64,000 bases of DNA from Lachnospiraceae bacterium (GTDB lineage: Bacteria; Bacillota; Clostridia; Lachnospirales; Lachnospiraceae): contig SVFN01000016.1 of assembly GCA_015056815.1 (NCBI GenBank), positions 28,868-92,867 on the forward strand. Reading direction: 5' to 3'. Under the pieces are notes generated by a model, which had not been told where the DNA came from, ran no database searches, and saw only the letters and a program-made list of their open reading frames with translations. Of the stretch, positions 60,418-64,000 are shown piece by piece (the first letter of the stretch is position 1; each line of letters starts with the position of its first letter). The position numbers were made by a program, and so were the translations under genes.

Positions 60418-60645
60418 TTATCCTGCAGTTCCATCATACAACTTGTATGTAAAGGGGTACAAGTTGTTTTTTTCAAAAAGCATTCCAGAACCGACCTGCA
60501 TACACTGTATGCAAAGTCCTTCTTCGACCGACACAAACTCTACTTTGGAGAAACCCTGCTTTTTCTTTTGCGCTGCTTCATTCACAGTCCACCGGAAATC
60601 ATCCTCTGTTACGAAATCAAACGTTTTGTTTTTTTTCCATTTCAT
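60418..60645 (-). pseudogene. Fragment of a GyrI-like ligand-binding protein
   Basis: A 75-codon frame whose middle, KKKQGFSKVEFVSVEEGLCI followed by QCMQVGSG, matches the core strand of GyrI-like domain proteins, which usually continue DDEPATI and are about 200 residues long. Here the family sequence stops at QVGSG and unrelated residues follow to a stop inside the araA promoter region. The N-terminus also begins late. It looks like a remnant left by deletion; the downstream part now holds the araA operator repeat at 60438-60467. Confidence 0.55.
60438..60467 (-). promoter_or_regulatory. Palindromic operator and promoter candidate of araA
   Basis: ACAACTTGTA (60438-60447) and TACAAGTTGT (60458-60467) are exact complements 10 bases apart. 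On the reverse strand a -35 like TTGTAC and a -10 like TATGAT (18 bases apart) are built from the same bases, so a bound repressor would block transcription. The half-sites contain TTGTAC/TACAAG, similar to the AraR operator half-site. A plus-strand reading followed by TTTTTTT also resembles a terminator. Confidence 0.55.
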
Positions 60646-60731
60646 TGCCCTTATTCTTGCCCTTACCGGGATTCCTTTTGTGCATCTTTGATCCTGTAAT
60701 AGTCTTCAGCATCTATGCCGATCTGAATATG

Positions 60732-61757
60732 CTACTCGAATATAATAAGCTGTTTATCAGCATCCACTGTTGCATATGTCCCAAAGGGAATGATACATCT
60801 CGGAGTGGCATGTCCAATATTTATATTGAACAGAACAGGTAACTCTGGAGAAGCAATTGTCTTGACCAGTAGATTCTTGTATTCTTCTGCGTATGTTTCA
60901 TCCATGGGCTTTCCAACAAGCACACCAGATACAACATCAAAAACACCATATTTCTTCAGAGCAAGAAGCATTTTTTCATACATTTCAGGTGACGGTTTCT
61001 CTTCACTGCTTTCCAAAAGAAGGATCCTTCCTCTCCAATCATCAAGTGTCGGGAACAGTTCATATTTTTTACATAGCTCAATACTGTCACTATATCGATC
61101 ATTATTAAAAATGTCATAAATTGACTCAATACAACCGCCGAGAATCTTCCCCGAAAAGACAGACGTCCCTTGCAGCAATTCAAAGCCGGTATTCTGATGC
61201 TTCACTCTGGGAACACCAATCTGACTCTCGTCAAATTCTGTTCTTTCCTCATACCAGACATCGCTTGGACGTACTTCTTTAATCATTTCCGTAGTGATAA
61301 GTTCTTTAAAGAATTTCCCGGTATAAGGCAGCATTTCATTCTCAAGTTCACATATATCCGCCAGAAAACTCTGACCATAAAATGTCTTTATCCCAAGCTT
61401 ATGAAGCATAAAGTGATTCATCGTGGTATCGGAAAATCCAAGGAACGGCTTCTCATTCACAACATTTTTAAGCCTGTCATCTTCAAACAGATATGGAAGC
61501 AAGCGGTATGTATCATCTCCGCCGATCGCACACAGGATCATATCTACTTCAGAGTCGGCATATGCCTCAATCAGGTCTGCAGCCCTATCCTCCGGATGTC
61601 CTTTAATATAATCTATTCCTTTAAGAGCATGCTTTGAAAACTTTACCTGAAGACCCATAGACTTTAAACGCTCAATGCCAATCTTAAGTTCGTGTGCCGC
61701 AACTGCTTCACCGATGATTCCGCTTGATAAGCTTACTATTTCTACAGTTTTAATCAT
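60732..61757 (-). CDS. S66-family LD-carboxypeptidase / MccF-like peptidase
   Basis: A 341-residue S66 peptidase. The start at 61757 overlaps the stop of the upstream gene in an ATGA, so translation is coupled; an earlier ATG lies inside that gene. Family motifs are IVSLSSGIIGE, VDMILCAIGGDDTYRLLPYL, FLGFSDTTMNHFMLHKLGI (nucleophile Ser in GFSD), GRILLLESSEEKPS (Glu) and NINIGHATPRCIIPFGTYA (His). S66 enzymes cut LD bonds in wall peptides or give self-immunity to microcin-C-like peptides. The gene neighbourhood (HTH, SDR) does not decide between wall recycling and resistance. Confidence 0.87.
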   Translation of the reverse strand: MIKTVEIVSLSSGIIGEAVAAHELKIGIERLKSMGLQVKFSKHALKGIDYIKGHPEDRAADLIEAYADSEVDMILCAIGGDDTYRLLPYLFEDDRLKNVVNEKPFLGFSDTTMNHFMLHKLGIKTFYGQSFLADICELENEMLPYTGKFFKELITTEMIKEVRPSDVWYEERTEFDESQIGVPRVKHQNTGFELLQGTSVFSGKILGGCIESIYDIFNNDRYSDSIELCKKYELFPTLDDWRGRILLLESSEEKPSPEMYEKMLLALKKYGVFDVVSGVLVGKPMDETYAEEYKNLLVKTIASPELPVLFNINIGHATPRCIIPFGTYATVDADKQLIIFE

Positions 61758-62038
61758 ATTGTTACCACCACTTCCCATCTGCCGTTCTCTCTGCGGATTA
61801 ATCCTTTTTTCTGCTTTTCAACTGTTCGTATCTTTATCGTTCTTTCTGATTTTCCAATGATACCAGCTAATTCTTTCTGCGTAATCGAAGGATTATTTAG
61901 TAACTCTTTTAGAATGGCCAATTCCTCCAAAGTGCAATTATTGCACTTTGAATCTTTTTCAATTGCACTTTGAATTGCACTTTGTTCCTTGTAATCCACA
62001 TGGATAAATCTATTCTTTAACGCATTCTGATAACCCAT
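61754..62038 (-). CDS. Small winged-helix protein, possibly C-terminal remnant of an ATP-binding regulator
   Basis: A 94-residue protein. Residues about 38-90 form a winged helix-turn-helix: EELAILKELLNNPSITQKEL, AGIIGKSERTIKIRTVEKQK and KGLIRRENGRWEVV. The short N-terminus MGYQNALKNRFIHVDYKEQS resembles the end of an ATP-binding (AlbA_2/Schlafen-type) regulator, so it may be the surviving tail of a larger gene. The coding region holds the TTGCACTTTG repeats at 61928-61984. Its stop overlaps the start of the S66 peptidase gene; a regulatory link is likely. Confidence 0.6.
   Translation of the reverse strand: MGYQNALKNRFIHVDYKEQSAIQSAIEKDSKCNNCTLEELAILKELLNNPSITQKELAGIIGKSERTIKIRTVEKQKKGLIRRENGRWEVVVTI
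61928..61984. repeat. Cluster of four TTGCACTTTG repeats
   Basis: CAAAGTGCAA (61928-61937) forms a perfect palindrome with TTGCACTTTG (61941-61950), and two more direct copies lie at 61963-61972 and 61975-61984. All are inside the small HTH gene. They may be operator sites for autoregulation or a recombination scar. Confidence 0.75.
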
Positions 62039-62137
62039 CAGAAGATTTTCAAAAAATCACTCTAAACCTGAATTATTCATCAAATTGCATTACTGATGCG
62101 TAACGCTTTGTAAATACTGCATTTTTGCTGTTTCACA

Positions 62138-62158
62138 TTTTCACCCATTGGGTGAAAA
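62138..62158. repeat. Palindrome next to transposase remnant
   Basis: TTTTCACCCA and TGGGTGAAAA are perfect complements around one T. It may be the outer end of the IS1380-like element or an operator; the matching right end was not found before 62690. Confidence 0.5.
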
Positions 62159-62234
62159 ACAAATATGAAAAGAGCCTCAAGTTTGCTATAATTGTATTGG
62201 TTGACCGCCATGCACAAAGCAAAGGAGAAGCTCT

Positions 62235-62668
62235 ATGCACAGTATAAAAGAAATTCAGCTCAAATGCAATAAGCAGTTCATTGTATATTTTGACGGAGGC
62301 GAACTCTCCTCCGCCGGAGGGCTCCTGATGATAAAGGAATTCCTCCATGCTCTTGGATTTGAAAAGCTACTAAGGAACAGCTTCAAGACCAACGATACAG
62401 CCATGTTCCGTATCCATACGGATGACAAGAATCTCCTGCAGATGATCTACCAGATCTTCGGCACATACTATGAAGACAACTGTGCCGATGAACTGCAAAA
62501 AGATCCCCTACTGATCACAGCGGACAGTTCGCCTGGATACCATATGATTGTCAGGATACCTTTAACTGCGTCCTCTGTACTCATAAAACAGACAACAGGG
62601 AAAGTCTGCAGAAATTCATAAACACACTCAAAGGACTTTACCATGAGGCAGTAGCTTTTCCGTTATGA
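62235..62668 (+). mobile_element. IS1380-family transposase remnant
   Basis: The first 100 codons read IVYFDGGELSSAGGLLMIKE, then FRIHTDDKNLLQMIYQIFGT and YYEDNCADELQKDPLLITA, the typical N-terminal region of IS1380 transposases. A frame change then occurs: a neighbouring frame carries TDNRESLQKFINTLKGLYHE to a stop near 62668. The catalytic core and C-terminus are missing, so the element is dead. It lies between the HTH/S66 pair and the SDR gene and marks a rearranged accessory stretch. Confidence 0.75.
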
Positions 62669-62690
62669 TAACGCTTTTCTATCTTTGTTA

Positions 62691-63509
62691 TTATTTTCTA
62701 AAGCTCTTTCCGTTTGTGCTGCCTCCATCAACAAGCACATCTACACCAGCAAGATATCCGTTCCTTTCATCTGCTACAGTCGCAATTGCAAATCCAAGCT
62801 CATCCGGAGTACCCATCCTTTTTTCTGCTGCATATTCAAGCATGCTAGCACCTTCCTTTTCTTCAAGTTTGCCCATGTCAGTCGCAATAAGTCCTGGACT
62901 TAGAGAGCACACACGGATTCCTTTCTGCCCATACTCAAAAGCACACTTCTGTGCATACCAGACAACGAAGCTCTTGGAAAGAGCATAAGCAAAGCCTGAC
63001 TTCTGATAATCCGTTTTGGCAAGGTTACTTGTTTTGATACACTTTGCTATGAATTTTGCTTCATCTGTTTCAGCAAGGGCAAAGGTCTTTTTATTTAGGA
63101 GGATCTTCGGTAATGCATATGCAGAATTTGAAGAGATATCCACTATAACGCTGCCCCTTGGCATCACTTTTGAAAACTCCTGATTGATATAAACTGTACC
63201 AAGCGCATTAACTCTGAGAAGCGGTTCAGGCTTTGCCATGTTCGGCGACATTCCCGCTGCATTGATAACATTTCTGACAGTTCCTTTTGAAGCCGCAAAC
63301 TCCACCAGCTTTTTTACGCTTTTCCGGTCTGACGTATCACATGTGCAGGCATATGCTTCATGCCCACCTTCTTTTAGCTGTTCCACAGCCTTTTCAAGCT
63401 TGGAGATAGTCCTTCCTGATACGATTATTATCTTATCCTTTGGCATCTGAAGAGCTGCTGAAAGCCCCATACCACTGCCACCACCTGTTACTACGCATAC
63501 ATCGCTCAT
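62691..63509 (-). CDS. SDR-family NAD(P)-dependent oxidoreductase
   Basis: A 272-residue classical short-chain dehydrogenase. VCVVTGGGSGMGLSAALQ is the TGxxxGxG cofactor loop, NVINAAGMSPNM replaces NNAG, VIVDISSNSAYAL carries the catalytic Ser, and SGFAYALSKSFVVWYAQKCA holds the YxxxK pair. RVCSLSPGLIATDMG and ELGFAIATVADERNGYLAGV complete the fold. It is about 20 residues longer than most members through the region around 130-160. The substrate cannot be told. Directly upstream (24 bases) is a small membrane-protein gene, so they may be one operon. Confidence 0.9.
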   Translation of the reverse strand: MSDVCVVTGGGSGMGLSAALQMPKDKIIIVSGRTISKLEKAVEQLKEGGHEAYACTCDTSDRKSVKKLVEFAASKGTVRNVINAAGMSPNMAKPEPLLRVNALGTVYINQEFSKVMPRGSVIVDISSNSAYALPKILLNKKTFALAETDEAKFIAKCIKTSNLAKTDYQKSGFAYALSKSFVVWYAQKCAFEYGQKGIRVCSLSPGLIATDMGKLEEKEGASMLEYAAEKRMGTPDELGFAIATVADERNGYLAGVDVLVDGGSTNGKSFRK

Positions 63510-63533
63510 CTTTTAATGTCCTCCTAAGAAGTA

Positions 63534-63890
63534 TTATGCTTCTCCTGTTATCTCTTTAGCAAGTTCCAGAATTTCAAAGGCATATTTTTCCTTGCCCTTT
63601 TTCAGAAGCTTCTTGTATAAAGGATAGTTAGCGATGCAGATTGCAGCACCTGCCAGTCCCGACAGTACTCCGACGATCATGAAAACTGCTCCTGTTCCAA
63701 AGACGCCCAGCCCAAAGCACATTCCTGTGCCAAAAATCAGAGTTCCTATGATTCCCAGTGTCATTGCCGAAATGAAAGCCGGGAGCTTTGCTCTCTCATC
63801 AAGCTTTTTAAGCTGCCTGACCTTGTTTGTCTCCCTGGGCATATATTCCTTTGCTATACTCTCCGCATAAACCTTATCTAAATCGTTCAT
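63534..63890 (-). CDS. Small membrane protein, two hydrophobic hairpin segments
   Basis: A 118-residue protein begun at 63890, where GACAGGAG lies 9 bases before ATG; an earlier ATG at 63956 would overlap the upstream gene in a different frame. Charged helix first (AKEYMPRETNKVRQLKKLDE), then two Gly-rich membrane segments (ISAMTLGIIGTLIFGTGMCF, GTGAVFMIVGVLSGLAGAAI) and a basic tail. It resembles small uncharacterised membrane proteins of Clostridia. Function unknown. Confidence 0.72.
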   Translation of the reverse strand: MNDLDKVYAESIAKEYMPRETNKVRQLKKLDERAKLPAFISAMTLGIIGTLIFGTGMCFGLGVFGTGAVFMIVGVLSGLAGAAICIANYPLYKKLLKKGKEKYAFEILELAKEITGEA

Positions 63891-63925
63891 CTCATTGTTC
63901 TCCTGTCTTTTCTTTCTATAAATAA

Positions 63926-64000
63926 TTATGCTATTTTTCCTGTTTCTTTGAGCCATCTGATCTCGTCACGTATGGTCTCTCTGTATGATCTTGTAGTATA
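63926..64000 (-). CDS. C-terminal end of an upstream gene cut by the window edge
   Basis: The reverse strand from 64000 reads YTTRSYRETIRDEIRWLKET then GKIA and a TAA at 63928-63926, without a stop before. It is helical, charged and ends 36 bases before the next start (63890), as expected for a co-transcribed neighbour. The family cannot be identified from 24 residues. Confidence 0.5.
   Translation of the reverse strand, partial: YTTRSYRETIRDEIRWLKETGKIA

Noticed and set aside
60438..60475. A plus-strand intrinsic terminator
   Set aside because: Hairpin plus T run is present, but no plus-strand gene lies upstream that would need it; the position over the araA promoter makes an operator more likely.
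61928..61984. A CRISPR array
   Set aside because: The repeats are 10 bases, unevenly spaced by 2-12 bases, inside a coding region, with one copy inverted. No CRISPR-like spacing or cas genes exist in the window.
62133..62348. A 71-codon minus-strand frame over the transposase start
   Set aside because: It is antisense to the clearly conserved IS1380 transposase N-terminus and has no recognisable protein signature.

Overview
The window looks like chromosome from a motile, low-to-mid-GC Firmicute of the Lachnospiraceae type (Roseburia, Agathobacter or Lachnospira relatives). The evidence is a late flagellar operon with CsrA and FliW, SigD-type (sigma-28) promoters, Gram-positive sigma-A promoters with strong AGGAGG ribosome binding sites, BspA-like and transglutaminase-like secreted proteins, WYL regulators, and the araA-araB-araD set. 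Species cannot be fixed from sequence reading alone.

Positions 1-14750 hold a glycosyltransferase island on both strands: GT8 (cut by the window edge), several GT2 enzymes, three CgeB/DUF3880-like GT-B enzymes (a fourth, at 26036, lies beyond the flagellar operon), a DUF4422 protein and multidomain GT2-methyltransferase proteins. Two island genes are clearly broken (8890-10561 and 10600-11324). The island abuts flagellin, and another CgeB-like enzyme sits on the other side of the flagellar operon, so flagellin glycosylation is the likely role (inference).

Positions 14770-25900 hold the late flagellar block, all on the minus strand: flgM-flgN-flgK-flgK2-flgL-fliW-csrA-flaG-fliD-fliS-fliT, then flagellin as its own unit. 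flgM has an exact TAAA-N15-GCCGATAA promoter and flagellin has a close match. The flagellin leader has a hairpin presenting AGGGA plus an AAGGAGGA Shine-Dalgarno, the layout expected for CsrA-FliW translational control.

Positions 26000-36660 hold secreted and envelope genes: a CgeB-like transferase, a transglutaminase-BspA protein, a D-Ala-D-Ala carboxypeptidase, a TraX-membrane-sensor-GGDEF fusion, and a large membrane-anchored protein with a C39-like tail. Positions 36690-42090 hold an RNA-repair-type locus: a DUF2828/Ro60-like vWA protein and RtcB RNA ligase behind a long, highly structured, possibly tRNA-like leader, with two WYL regulators upstream. This is the most interesting part of the window. 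Positions 42136-46080 hold an esterase-SpoU methyltransferase fusion, a DUF6320-type membrane protein and a condensation-like acyltransferase.

Positions 46178-49440 hold a small transglutaminase-like exoprotein and queuosine genes queC, yhhQ-type transporter and queF behind a terminator-containing leader (candidate preQ1 riboswitch). Positions 49483-56217 encode a 2212-residue secreted protein with MABP-like, FG-GAP, possible pore-former-like, Fn3 and Ig-like parts. Positions 56438-60470 hold the arabinose operon araA-araB-araD. From 60418 to the end the region becomes accessory: a GyrI-like remnant, an S66 peptidase coupled to a small winged-helix protein, an IS1380-type transposase remnant, an SDR oxidoreductase and a small membrane protein.
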